This document shows, piece after piece, positions 8,403-16,864 of a DNA stretch of 64,000 bases. How positions within the stretch are numbered: position 1 is the first letter of the stretch; every line of letters starts with the position of its first letter. The stretch covers positions 1 to 64,000 of the forward strand of contig JANQSY010000022.1 of the NCBI GenBank assembly GCA_028279065.1, in the 5' to 3' direction. The notes beneath the pieces are model-generated. The model was not told the origin of the DNA, searched no databases, and saw only the letters and a list, made by a program, of their open reading frames with translations. This DNA comes from Cytophagales bacterium (GTDB lineage Bacteria > Bacteroidota > Bacteroidia > Cytophagales > CCMP332). Position numbers and translations under genes: made by a program.

Positions 8403-9173
8403 ATGAATACTATGGAAACATCAGAATTAGAGGACGGCAGCAGGTTATACCAAACCGAGAAATACTTTCTTGAGGGTCAAAAGAACCACCATCAGGATGT
8501 TAGGATACTTTTCAAGGTCATGTTCGAAACAGGCCACGCCCTATGGAGATTCAGGAACCTGGGGCCGAGTGTAACCATGTTTGGATCAGCCCGGTTCAAG
8601 GATGATAACCCCTACTACAAGCTTGCCAGGGAAACCGCCAAGGAGGTTTCCAAGGTCGGGATCAATGTGATCACCGGTGGTGGACCAGGGATCATGGAGG
8701 CGGCCAATCGGGGTGCTCAGGATGGTGTAGCGCTATCGGTTGGTTGCAACATTGATCTTCCATTTGAGCAGGGCATGAATCCTTATATCGATAAGCATTT
8801 TGATTTCCACTATTTCTTCATCCGGAAGATGATCATGGTAAAGTATTCTTATGCTTTTATCCTTTTCCCCGGTGGGTTTGGGACTCTTGATGAGATCTTT
8901 GAGACGCTTACCCTTATTCAAACCAGAAAGATCAAAAACTTCCCGGTGATCGTAATGGGGCAAGATTTCTGGAACGAAATGACCGATTTCATTAACAAGA
9001 GCCTTATTGAAAAGGGCACAATTAGCCCTGAGGATATCAAGCTTTGGAAAGCGACTGATGATCCGGAGGAAGCCCTTGCCTTTATTGCTGATGCAATGGT
9101 TGAGCGCTTTGGGTTTAACTGGAAGAAAAAAAGTCTTTTCAAATTCCGACCCAGGATTAAAAAAGCATCTTAG
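8403..9173 (+). CDS. LOG family (TIGR00730) Rossmann-fold nucleotide phosphoribohydrolase
   Basis: The 256-residue protein has the family hallmarks GGGPGIMEAANRGA and PGGFGTLDEIFE. The latter is the PGGxGTxxE motif that holds the catalytic glutamate and binds the phosphoribosyl group. Members cleave the N-glycosidic bond of nucleoside 5'-monophosphates; the plant LOG enzymes activate cytokinins this way. The bacterial role is usually nucleotide salvage or housekeeping. The N-terminal 60 residues (EDGSRLYQTEKYFLEGQKNHHQD) are an extension common to the longer, Bacteroidota-type members. It is followed by a terminator. Confidence 0.85.
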   Translation: MNTMETSELEDGSRLYQTEKYFLEGQKNHHQDVRILFKVMFETGHALWRFRNLGPSVTMFGSARFKDDNPYYKLARETAKEVSKVGINVITGGGPGIMEAANRGAQDGVALSVGCNIDLPFEQGMNPYIDKHFDFHYFFIRKMIMVKYSYAFILFPGGFGTLDEIFETLTLIQTRKIKNFPVIVMGQDFWNEMTDFINKSLIEKGTISPEDIKLWKATDDPEEALAFIADAMVERFGFNWKKKSLFKFRPRIKKAS

Positions 9174-9197
9174 AGGAAGATCAAAAGAATCAACCAT

Positions 9198-9216
9198 GGC
9201 CGAAAGGCCTTTTTTT
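9198..9216 (+). terminator. Terminator after the LOG-family gene
   Basis: GGCC (9198-9201), a GAAA tetraloop, GGCC (9206-9209), then seven T residues. A second short inverted pair, GCCC (9219-9222) with GGGC (9229-9232), follows directly. Confidence 0.75.
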
Positions 9217-9303
9217 ATGCCCTTTTTCGGGCGTATGAGGCTATTTTTTGGACTTCAGGTTAATGTGGCACCGGAATTGCAATATCCTGAAAAAAATGAG
9301 GTC

Positions 9304-10887
9304 ATGAAAAATTTAGCAATTATTCTAGCTATGATCATCTGCCATGGAACCATGGCAGCGGAGATCAAAACAAGTTCAAACATCAGTGAGGTTATCGTCT
9401 ACACACAGGGAGCTCAAATAGAAAGGGAGGCCCAATTAAAGGTTGCCACAGGAAGCCATAAGATCCTGATCTCTGACCTCTCCCCTTTTATCCGGGCAAG
9501 TACCATTCAGGTTGAGGGAGATAGGAACATCACCATTCTTTCGGTAAAACATATGAAGGATTACCTGGGAAACCTTGAGGACTCTGAAGAGAAAAAGGCG
9601 TTGATTGAGCAGATCGAAAAACTTAAGGGGGATAAGGTCCTTGAAGAGACAAACATCTCGATCCTGAACGAGGAAAAGGAGTTCTTGAAAGCCAATCGGT
9701 ACATCGGTGGTAAGGACGAGACCCTGGATCCTCAGAAATTCAAGGATTTCGATGAGTATTTCCGATATCGAATGAGGGAGATATCGCTGGAAGTGCTGAA
9801 CAGGCAAAAAAGCATCCAGAACATTGACCAGGAGTTGGCAAAGCTTCAAAATCAGCTGAACCAGATCCAGGGAAGAAATAATCTTCCGGTAGGTCAGATC
9901 GAGGTGAAGGTCCATTCCAAGGGATCTGGGGGCAAATTGACGCTGAGGTATCAGGTAGATAATGCCGGCTGGTATCCAAGCTATGACCTTCGGTTCAACA
10001 GCAAAAACGAGCCCCTTCAGCTAAGCTTTAAAGCCAATGTGAAACAAGGCACAGGAGTCGACTGGGATGGGGTAAAGCTCAGTGTTTCAACTGCAAAGAC
10101 AGAAGTCAATGCTGCTATTCCAGAACTCTATCCATATTACCTGGACTTTTATGACCCTACCCCCTACCTGAGGCAAAGTAGAAAACAGAAGTCCATGGCC
10201 CCGGCTGCCTTTGGAGCAGCTCCTGAAATGGCATTGGAGGCGGATGATTATGAGCCTGTGGTGGTGATCAACAAGCATGTGGCAGTTGAATTTTCAATCT
10301 CAGGAAGGCAGAATATACCTTCTGAAAATAAGTACGAGGTACTCCACATGAAAGAGGAATCTGTGAAAGCCGGGTTTGAGCATCAATGCGTACCAAAGCT
10401 TTCGCCTCATGTTTACCTTGTTGGTAAGATCAGTGACTGGTATGACCTCAACCTAATGGATGGTGAGGTGAATATATTCATGCAAAACTCATTTGTAGGG
10501 AAGTCATTTGTGAACACCGCCCAGTTCAATGATACCATAGATGTATCCTTTGGAGTTGACAGAAAAGTGTTTGTCAAAAGAGAACTGGATAAGGACTATT
10601 CTTCGGAAACCCTTATCGGTGGGAATAAGAAGGTCATCAAGGCATACACCATCAGCAGCCATAATCAAAAGTTGGAATCCATAACCCTGAAGATCTTCGA
10701 TCAGATCCCTGTTTCCAAAAACAAGGAGATCCAGGTATTCAAGGGTGATCTCGCCGGTGGAAAGCTTAATGAAAGCACAGGAAAACTTGAATGGAAGTTA
10801 GATCTGAAAACTCAGGCAAAGAATAAATTCCGATTTGACTATACTATCAAGTATCCCAAGGATAAGCAGGTCCTAATAGGACCATGA
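9304..10887 (+). CDS. DUF4139 domain protein, mucoidy inhibitor MuiA-like
   Basis: I place the start at the ATG at 9304 (527 residues). It gives a clean signal peptide (MKNLAIILAMIICHGTMAA) and lies after the upstream terminator; the open frame extends back to 9007 only by overlapping the LOG gene. The N-terminal part matches the DUF4140 strand-rich domain (EVIVYTQGAQIERE). A charged coiled coil covers about residues 85-195, and then comes the DUF4139 beta domain (GGKLTLRYQVDNAGWYPSYDLR, VDWDGVKLSVSTA). The molecular function of this family is unsettled; the protein is probably periplasmic or outer-membrane associated. The gene ends in an inverted repeat, GGTCC/GGACC at 10869-10883. Confidence 0.83.
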   Translation: MKNLAIILAMIICHGTMAAEIKTSSNISEVIVYTQGAQIEREAQLKVATGSHKILISDLSPFIRASTIQVEGDRNITILSVKHMKDYLGNLEDSEEKKALIEQIEKLKGDKVLEETNISILNEEKEFLKANRYIGGKDETLDPQKFKDFDEYFRYRMREISLEVLNRQKSIQNIDQELAKLQNQLNQIQGRNNLPVGQIEVKVHSKGSGGKLTLRYQVDNAGWYPSYDLRFNSKNEPLQLSFKANVKQGTGVDWDGVKLSVSTAKTEVNAAIPELYPYYLDFYDPTPYLRQSRKQKSMAPAAFGAAPEMALEADDYEPVVVINKHVAVEFSISGRQNIPSENKYEVLHMKEESVKAGFEHQCVPKLSPHVYLVGKISDWYDLNLMDGEVNIFMQNSFVGKSFVNTAQFNDTIDVSFGVDRKVFVKRELDKDYSSETLIGGNKKVIKAYTISSHNQKLESITLKIFDQIPVSKNKEIQVFKGDLAGGKLNESTGKLEWKLDLKTQAKNKFRFDYTIKYPKDKQVLIGP

Positions 10888-10890
10888 TAC

Positions 10891-10914
10891 AAGGGCCTTC
10901 GGGCCCTTTTTTTT
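10891..10914 (+). terminator. Strong terminator after the DUF4139 gene
   Basis: AAGGGCC (10891-10897), a TTCG tetraloop, GGCCCTT (10902-10908), then a T run to 10914. It begins 4 bp after the stop codon and separates this unit from the convergent gliding operon. Confidence 0.88.
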
Positions 10915-10955
10915 GCCCAAACTCCAGACTTTCTGGAACCAAAACGGATGGTAAC

Positions 10956-11906
10956 TTATTCGAAGAAACCTGCAACTGCTGGAAACATGGAGTTTCGGTC
11001 TGAAAGGCGGGCCTCGAACATACTTTCAGAATTAAAGGAGGAGTTAAGAACATATTGTCCGTTTCCCAGATCAAAGCCCTGAACAGTGGTTGGCCCCTTG
11101 CCTTTTTCGTTTATGATCAATCGGAATTCCGGCCCCCTGTCTGCCTTGAATTCATCGTTGAAATCATTGAAGTTCTTCGAAACGATCTTACCCAGATAAG
11201 CATCAACTTTCTCATTATCAACGATTTGATTTCCAACGGCCCAATTAGTGTCCACCCTTTTAAGGACAAATCCTGAATCCAGAGGGTATATGAATTCCAG
11301 GCTCTGGATGCTATCCTTGGTCAGCCTTAAAAAGGTCTTGTTGCGATAAGAATTAAAGTTTCTGTTGAATGTCACGGCCAGAAAGCCTTCTACAGAGTAC
11401 ACCTCATCCTGATCGTTCAAACGGACATAGGAAGACCCTCTTACCTGATTTCCACCTCCCATCTGATATCCTTGCTGCGGAGCCTGGGAGTAGCTGATCC
11501 TTCCGATCATTACATCAGCTAGTAATTCTTGATCCGAATAAACCCTTACCCTGGTAGCAGCTGAGTCTGTTGCATCAAATTCAGACCACTTTTCGGAATT
11601 CTTGGTTGCCAAACGTTTTGGCTTCATATTCATGATCTCAGCAAGCATGCTTTCGGCCAGACCCTGAGCTGCAGGGATCTCAAGGGTTTCATTCTTGATC
11701 CTCCAGGAACCCTGATCCAGAAAAAACTCAATGGTTTCTCCTGATTCAGCTTTTGGGTTGATCAATAACCTGTTTACACCAGAACTATCTATCTCAATAA
11801 GTCTTTCAGGAAATGTCCCTGGTGAACTCCTTTTTCCAAAAAATTTAACCGCCGCAAATACGATCAAAAGTCCTGCGAAAACAGCAAATAGGATTTTTGA
11901 ATTCAT
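10956..11906 (-). CDS. DUF4340 domain membrane-anchored protein, last gene of the gld operon
   Basis: The 316-residue product begins with one transmembrane helix (ILFAVFAGLLIVFAAVKFF) followed by a large extracytoplasmic domain. ERLIEIDSSGVNRLLI, GSWRI and the repeating beta segments fit the DUF4340 family. It is the fourth gene of gldA-gldF-gldG-DUF4340, starting 4 bp after the gldG stop, so it is almost certainly made with the ABC transporter. DUF4340 proteins are often encoded beside GldG-like ABC components, so an accessory periplasmic role in the complex is likely. No enzymatic motif is seen. Confidence 0.8.
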   Translation of the reverse strand: MNSKILFAVFAGLLIVFAAVKFFGKRSSPGTFPERLIEIDSSGVNRLLINPKAESGETIEFFLDQGSWRIKNETLEIPAAQGLAESMLAEIMNMKPKRLATKNSEKWSEFDATDSAATRVRVYSDQELLADVMIGRISYSQAPQQGYQMGGGNQVRGSSYVRLNDQDEVYSVEGFLAVTFNRNFNSYRNKTFLRLTKDSIQSLEFIYPLDSGFVLKRVDTNWAVGNQIVDNEKVDAYLGKIVSKNFNDFNDEFKADRGPEFRLIINEKGKGPTTVQGFDLGNGQYVLNSSFNSESMFEARLSDRNSMFPAVAGFFE

Positions 11907-11910
11907 GGTT

Positions 11911-13419
11911 CTAGCTATAGTTTTCTTCCAATCTTTTCATTCTGATCGACCTTCTTTTTTGGGCCCGATATACGCCGTAAAGGATCACAAGAACAATAGG
12001 TAAACCGAAGTTCAAATACTTTAAAAGCGTTTTAGTCCCGTCCTCAAGGTCTTTTAATGGCCTGCTGATCACTCCCCTGGTCCTGAGGTTGATCAGGCCG
12101 GTGTCATCAGAAAGATAATCTATGGCATTGGCTATGAGGCTAACATTGTCACCCTGAACCTGCTGTCCCTGTCCTCCCCCAACACAAAAATCACCATCGC
12201 TGAATACGGCCATCCTGTATGGCAAACCTGAACTGCTCTTTGACTCAAGCAAACCAGCGATAGTCTGAGGACCCATTCCAAAGTCTGAGTCTGTCCATTG
12301 CTTCTGGATATCAAAATACAATGGTGCCTGCTCCACACCGGATTTTTGAGAGGTTTCCGCAATTACCGTCCAAGATGAATTGGTGTCACCTGAAAAGACT
12401 ATCGGACTGGCAAACTGAAGGATCACGGCCTCTAATCCCTTGGCGATCGGGTGGTCTTTAAAGTTTGAGATTATTGGTAAAAATGGAAACGAAACATTGG
12501 TAGAAAAGGTGAAAAAGCCTTGCTGTTGCTGAACCGCAACAGATCCGCAATTGGCATCGGTTACAAATGAAGAAGAAACAAAAACCCCCTTGCTTTCAAG
12601 CCATTTTCCAAGACCGGTAAAGGTTTGGGTACCCAGGCCTCGTTGTAGATCTGCATCAACCCGGTTGAACCCCACTACAAGATTTCCACCCGTAGCAAGG
12701 TACTGGTCCAATTTGGCCAAATGAGATGGAGGAATGGTGTCCTTTGGCCTGAGAAGAACTATGGTCCTAAACTTCTGAGTTTGAGGGTCGAAAGTCTCAA
12801 GGTTTAGATTCTGTACCGAATAGAGAATTTCCAACTCTGCCCTCAACTGGGCCAGTTGGTTCATTTCTGGCTCTCCATGCCCGGTAACAAATCCAACCGA
12901 TGGCTTATCGATCACCGAAAGTTTCTTGATGGATGTGGTCAGGGCATATTCCATGCCTCCTCCAGGCTCCATAAATGGAATTACCTCGGTTCCTTCACCC
13001 AGGGAGATCTGAGCACCCAAATAGGCCTTTTGCTGCTTGATCTGATCCTTTTCCCTGACATTGATCACCACGGGTCGTATTCCTGCCGCGATCGCCTCCT
13101 GTTCCTTTTCTTCGTTCTCATTGGGGTTGATGAATTCATAGACCACCATTCCTTTGCTAAGATTTGAATACTCGATGAGGAGATCCCTGAAATCCTCCTG
13201 GGTCTTGGCCACATTCGGAGGAAGGTCCTGGGAAAAGAAAGCCTTAACAGTTACAGGGTCATTCAGATCAGCCAAAATATCCCTGGTCGCCTGAGAGAGG
13301 GTATATTGTTTATCCTCGGTCAGATCAAGCCTGAAAAACACCTCTCTTGAAACCAGATTGGCAACAACCAGGATGCCGATCAGCAGAAGCAACGGAATCA
13401 AATATCCTTTCCTATTCAT
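11911..13419 (-). CDS. gldG: Gliding-associated ABC transporter substrate-binding-like protein GldG
   Basis: The ATG at 13419 (MNRKGYLIPLLLL) gives 502 residues. The longer frame to 13476 would overlap gldF. One N-terminal transmembrane helix leads into the characteristic FRLDLTEDKQYTLSQATRDIL segment. A large periplasmic GldG-type domain follows, with GHGEPEM and the DTIPPSHLAKLDQYL region. A second helix (FGLPIVLVILYGVYRAQKRR) lies near the C-terminus. In Flavobacterium johnsoniae GldA, GldF and GldG form an ABC transporter associated with gliding. The transported substrate is not known. The spacing to gldF is 4 bp and to the DUF4340 gene 4 bp. Confidence 0.9.
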   Translation of the reverse strand: MNRKGYLIPLLLLIGILVVANLVSREVFFRLDLTEDKQYTLSQATRDILADLNDPVTVKAFFSQDLPPNVAKTQEDFRDLLIEYSNLSKGMVVYEFINPNENEEKEQEAIAAGIRPVVINVREKDQIKQQKAYLGAQISLGEGTEVIPFMEPGGGMEYALTTSIKKLSVIDKPSVGFVTGHGEPEMNQLAQLRAELEILYSVQNLNLETFDPQTQKFRTIVLLRPKDTIPPSHLAKLDQYLATGGNLVVGFNRVDADLQRGLGTQTFTGLGKWLESKGVFVSSSFVTDANCGSVAVQQQQGFFTFSTNVSFPFLPIISNFKDHPIAKGLEAVILQFASPIVFSGDTNSSWTVIAETSQKSGVEQAPLYFDIQKQWTDSDFGMGPQTIAGLLESKSSSGLPYRMAVFSDGDFCVGGGQGQQVQGDNVSLIANAIDYLSDDTGLINLRTRGVISRPLKDLEDGTKTLLKYLNFGLPIVLVILYGVYRAQKRRSIRMKRLEENYS

Positions 13420-13423
13420 CTCT

Positions 13424-14149
13424 CTAGTTGTTTTGATTTCTCCTTGTAAGTGAAAATTCCGCCAGTACAAGCCCAAGGGTTATTATGGAAAGGAAGTAGA
13501 CGATATCCTTTGAATCAACCACTCCCCTTGTTATGCTTTCGTAATGGTTTGCCAGACTCAGATACGAAAAGATCTGACCAAAAAAGCTGGTAGAATCCAT
13601 TGCCAACATATCGAAAAGCAAATGGAAGAATAATGAGATCAACAAAGCAAAAAGGAACGCAACGATTTGATTGGAAGTAACGCTGCTGGCAAAGATCCCT
13701 ATGCTGATATAGGCAGCACTCATCAGGATCAAACCAAGGTATCCCGAGATAACTCCCCCGTTGTCCAGGTTCCCAATATTGGCCAGGGTAATGACATAAA
13801 TGATGGTAAAGGCAAGGGTAATGCAAATCAGAAGAAATGCACCCAGGAATTTCCCAATGACCAGCTGACGGTCTGTAATGGCCTTGGTAAGCAATAACTC
13901 AAGGGTACCACTTCTCTTTTCCTCCGCCAAAAGCCTCATCGTAATGGCCGGAATGAAAAAGAACAGGGTCCAATAGGCAATTCCGAAGAATCCCCTCAAT
14001 GAGGTTTGACCAATAAGAAAAACATCACCCCCATAGAGCCAGGTAAAAAAACCACTGAAGCCCAGAAAGGCAACGATCAATATGTAGGCCATCAGGGAAT
14101 CGAAGAATGATCCCAATTCCCGGGTCGTTATTGTCCAGATCTGTTTCAT
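13424..14149 (-). CDS. gldF: Gliding-associated ABC transporter permease GldF
   Basis: This 241-residue protein has six predicted transmembrane helices (for example MAYILIVAFLGFSGFFTWL, GFFGIAYWTLFFFIPAITM and FLGAFLLICITLAFTIIYV). The conserved LLAEEKRSGTLELLLTKAIT stretch of ABC-2 type permeases lies between helices two and three. It resembles GldF in length and in the ITTRELGSFFDSLMAYI start. It begins within the last codons of gldA (4-bp ATGA overlap) and would form the membrane channel powered by GldA. Confidence 0.9.
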   Translation of the reverse strand: MKQIWTITTRELGSFFDSLMAYILIVAFLGFSGFFTWLYGGDVFLIGQTSLRGFFGIAYWTLFFFIPAITMRLLAEEKRSGTLELLLTKAITDRQLVIGKFLGAFLLICITLAFTIIYVITLANIGNLDNGGVISGYLGLILMSAAYISIGIFASSVTSNQIVAFLFALLISLFFHLLFDMLAMDSTSFFGQIFSYLSLANHYESITRGVVDSKDIVYFLSIITLGLVLAEFSLTRRNQNN

Positions 14150-15081
14150 CCTTGATTTGTGGTTAATTCTCTAAAAATATCCTCCAGCTTTGTCTGTCCA
14201 GGGATCAATTCGGTAAGGACCCAATTGTTCTTAACACACATTTTGAACACATCTGCTGGAAGGTTTGTGTTTGAGTTTGAAGAAGCCTGAAAGGCGTTTG
14301 GCCTATCAGAGAAAGACTTTACCTCGGAGACCTGCGGAAGACCGCTTAGTTCCGTTTCGACCTTAGCTGTATCGGCTCCCTCAATCTTCAACTGAACAAC
14401 GATCTGGTCCTTTGCCTGATCTCTGAGACTATCAGCTGTGCCGTCAGCCACGATCTTTCCCCGATTGATGATCAATATCCTATCACAAGTAGCCTCGACT
14501 TCGGGAAGAATATGAGTGCTGAGGACAACGGTCTTTTCTTTTCCCAGCTCTCGTATCAGGCTCCGGATCTCAACGATCTGATTGGGATCAAGGCCTGTGG
14601 TGGGCTCATCCAGGATCAGGATCTCTGGATCGTGGATCATTGCCTGGGCCAGCCCTACTCTTTGGCGGTATCCCTTCGATAGTTCCCCGATCTTCTTATG
14701 CTTTTCAGCATTCAGTCCGCATAATTTTACCATTTCTGGTACTCTTTCCTTAATGGAAGCAGAATCCATGTTTTGGAGGTTACCACAAAAGATCAGGTAA
14801 TCGATAACCGGCATATCCAGGTAAAGCGGATTGTTTTCCGGAAGGTAACCGATATGCTTCTTCAAAGCCGTATCAGCCATGGTCAGGGATTTTCCACCAA
14901 TTGAGATATTACCCTCTTCAATGGCCAGAAATCCTGTGATCATTTTCATGGTTGTGGATTTTCCTGCTCCATTGGGACCAAGAAACCCCAGGATCTCTCC
15001 GGTATTTACCTTAAAAGAGATATTATCGACCGCCCTCTGAGGGCCATATCTCTTTGTCAGATTTTCAATTTGAATGTCCAT
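14146..15081 (-). CDS. gldA: Gliding-associated ABC transporter ATPase GldA
   Basis: I use the ATG at 15081 (MDIQIENLTKRYG, 311 residues), not the upstream TTG. Walker A is GPNGAGKST, the signature region reads LSKGYRQRVGLAQA, Walker B is ILILDEPTTGLDP, and the H-loop is STHILPE. The last 90 residues are the C-terminal extension typical of GldA-like ATPases. It is the first gene of the four-gene operon. In the 255-bp gap before the divergent cardiolipin synthase gene I found no TAnnTTTG element on this strand. Confidence 0.9.
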   Translation of the reverse strand: MDIQIENLTKRYGPQRAVDNISFKVNTGEILGFLGPNGAGKSTTMKMITGFLAIEEGNISIGGKSLTMADTALKKHIGYLPENNPLYLDMPVIDYLIFCGNLQNMDSASIKERVPEMVKLCGLNAEKHKKIGELSKGYRQRVGLAQAMIHDPEILILDEPTTGLDPNQIVEIRSLIRELGKEKTVVLSTHILPEVEATCDRILIINRGKIVADGTADSLRDQAKDQIVVQLKIEGADTAKVETELSGLPQVSEVKSFSDRPNAFQASSNSNTNLPADVFKMCVKNNWVLTELIPGQTKLEDIFRELTTNQG

Positions 15082-15345
15082 CGCCTGCAATTTATTTTGA
15101 CCTCTTCCATGTTTTGGTTATTCCAAAGACCGGATGGGATGGGAGGCCAGTCCGATCACGGGCGCAAATCTTTTTATTGTAATCCAAAAAATCAACCCTC
15201 ATGTGCTTTCTTACATATCCTTTAGTTGAATTGGAATAACATAACCTGGTCAATTTCATCATCCTGTTGGGAGTATTCGCTGCCAGATGCAAAATCCTTC
15301 TGAATGGATTTTCCTTGGTAAGGATTCCATGATTAATTTCAAGGC

Positions 15346-16830
15346 ATGGACCTTTTTGGATGGGATTGGGCCAGGATCTGGCAGGGAATTGAACTGGTTT
15401 GGGTCATAGGGATCAATTACGTGCTGGTAGCACTTTTATCGTTTCAGATCCTCCTTGAAAATAAAAACCCTCAAAAAACCTATGCATACCTGCTGGTGCT
15501 ATTCCTTGCACCGTTCATAGGTATATTGGTTTACCTCACCTTTGGCCAAAACTATCGGAGAAAGAAAATGTTTGACCGAAAAAAGGTCACGGACAAGATC
15601 TCCTTCCAGGAAGTAGCCCGAAACAAAAACATTGAGGCCTTTGTAGATCCTTCTGAATTACCCAGAGAAGCCATCCGGCACAATAAGGTCATCCACCTTT
15701 TAAAAAATATGAGTTACTCGCTCCTGAGTACCTTCAACAGGGTAGAACTTCTCATCAACGGAGAGCAGGCTTTTCCTGAAATGCTCCAGGCTATCGAAAA
15801 TGCAAAAAGGCATATCCACCTTGAGTTCTACATTTTTTTGGACGATGAGTTGGGAAACCACTTTGTCGAACTACTGAAAAGGAAAGCAGAGGAGGGAGTT
15901 GAAGTTAGGTTCATTTATGACACCGTAGGGAGCCTTGCCTTGTCCAGGAAATCTATTCAATCAATGAAAAGATCGGGTGTAAAGGTTCACCCCTTTTTGC
16001 CTATTCGCTTTCCGATCTTCGGAAGCAGGATCAACTATAGAAACCACAGGAAGATCCTGGTAGTAGATGGAAAGGTAGGCTTTACAGGTGGGATCAACAT
16101 AGACCGGAAATACGACAATAGGTTGGAGCATGACCTTTTTTGGAGGGATACAAATATTCTTGTGGAAGGGAATGGGGTCTGGTCCCTGCAACTTGATTTT
16201 CTATTCGACTGGACCTTTTGCTCTGACGAGGAGCTTGAATTCAGTGAGAATTTCTTTCCCAAAATCGAGAGGACAAAAGAGCTTCTACCAGTCCAGATTG
16301 CTGCTTCAGGACCCGATTCGGATTGGGCCAGCATTATGCAGGCATTTTTTGCAGCAATCAATCAGGCAAAACGAAATATCAGGATCACAACCCCATATTT
16401 TGTCCCCAATGAAAGTATAACCACAAGCCTTAAAACAGCCTCTTTGGGGGGTGTACAGGTGGAACTCATGGTGCCTTATGAGTCCGACTCCAGGGTGGTT
16501 AGAATGGCCATGAGGTCTTATTTCAGAGGAATGTTGGAAGCCGGTGTGAAGATCTATCAGTACAAAAAGGGATTCGTCCATGCCAAGACCATGACCGTTG
16601 ATGATACTCTTTCATCTGTAGGAACAGCAAATATGGATATGAGGAGTTTCGACCTGAATTTTGAGGTGAATGCTTTCATCTATAATCAGGATTTTACTCA
16701 GCGGCTGATCGATCAATTTGAGAAAGACAAAGAGCATTGTACCCTTCTAACAAAGGAGGAGGTCAGAAAATGGAGTATTTTCCAAAGAATTGAATATTCT
16801 ATTGCAAGGCTTTTTGCTCCTATCCTTTGA
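15346..16830 (+). CDS. cls: Cardiolipin synthase (phospholipase D family)
   Basis: The 494-residue protein starts with two transmembrane helices (VLVALLSFQILLE and AYLLVLFLAPFIGILVYLTFG, the PLDc_N region). Two phospholipase D HKD motifs follow: HRKILVVDGKVGFTGGINI, and HAKTMTVDDTLSSVGTANMD ending in MRSFDLNFE. Bacterial ClsA-type enzymes condense two phosphatidylglycerols into cardiolipin at the inner membrane. The upstream 255 bp contain an AATCCTT/AAGGATT inverted pair (15293-15326) but no clear promoter. Oligopeptidase B follows 34 bp later in the same direction. Confidence 0.92.
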   Translation: MDLFGWDWARIWQGIELVWVIGINYVLVALLSFQILLENKNPQKTYAYLLVLFLAPFIGILVYLTFGQNYRRKKMFDRKKVTDKISFQEVARNKNIEAFVDPSELPREAIRHNKVIHLLKNMSYSLLSTFNRVELLINGEQAFPEMLQAIENAKRHIHLEFYIFLDDELGNHFVELLKRKAEEGVEVRFIYDTVGSLALSRKSIQSMKRSGVKVHPFLPIRFPIFGSRINYRNHRKILVVDGKVGFTGGINIDRKYDNRLEHDLFWRDTNILVEGNGVWSLQLDFLFDWTFCSDEELEFSENFFPKIERTKELLPVQIAASGPDSDWASIMQAFFAAINQAKRNIRITTPYFVPNESITTSLKTASLGGVQVELMVPYESDSRVVRMAMRSYFRGMLEAGVKIYQYKKGFVHAKTMTVDDTLSSVGTANMDMRSFDLNFEVNAFIYNQDFTQRLIDQFEKDKEHCTLLTKEEVRKWSIFQRIEYSIARLFAPIL

Positions 16831-16864
16831 GATATTTTTAGATTCGCCCCCCTAAACATTTTTC

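Noticed and set aside
9007-9303. Extended N-terminus for the DUF4139 protein
   Set aside because: The extension overlaps the LOG gene and reads through its terminator. The ATG at 9304 gives a proper signal peptide.
15092-15292. A 66-codon minus-strand frame in the gldA-cls gap
   Set aside because: It has no recognisable features and it lies where promoters are expected. I see no support that it is translated.
15293-15326. AATCCTT/AAGGATT inverted pair before the cardiolipin synthase gene
   Set aside because: The arms are short and the loop is long, and no regulator or promoter element coincides, so I mention it only in the gene entry.
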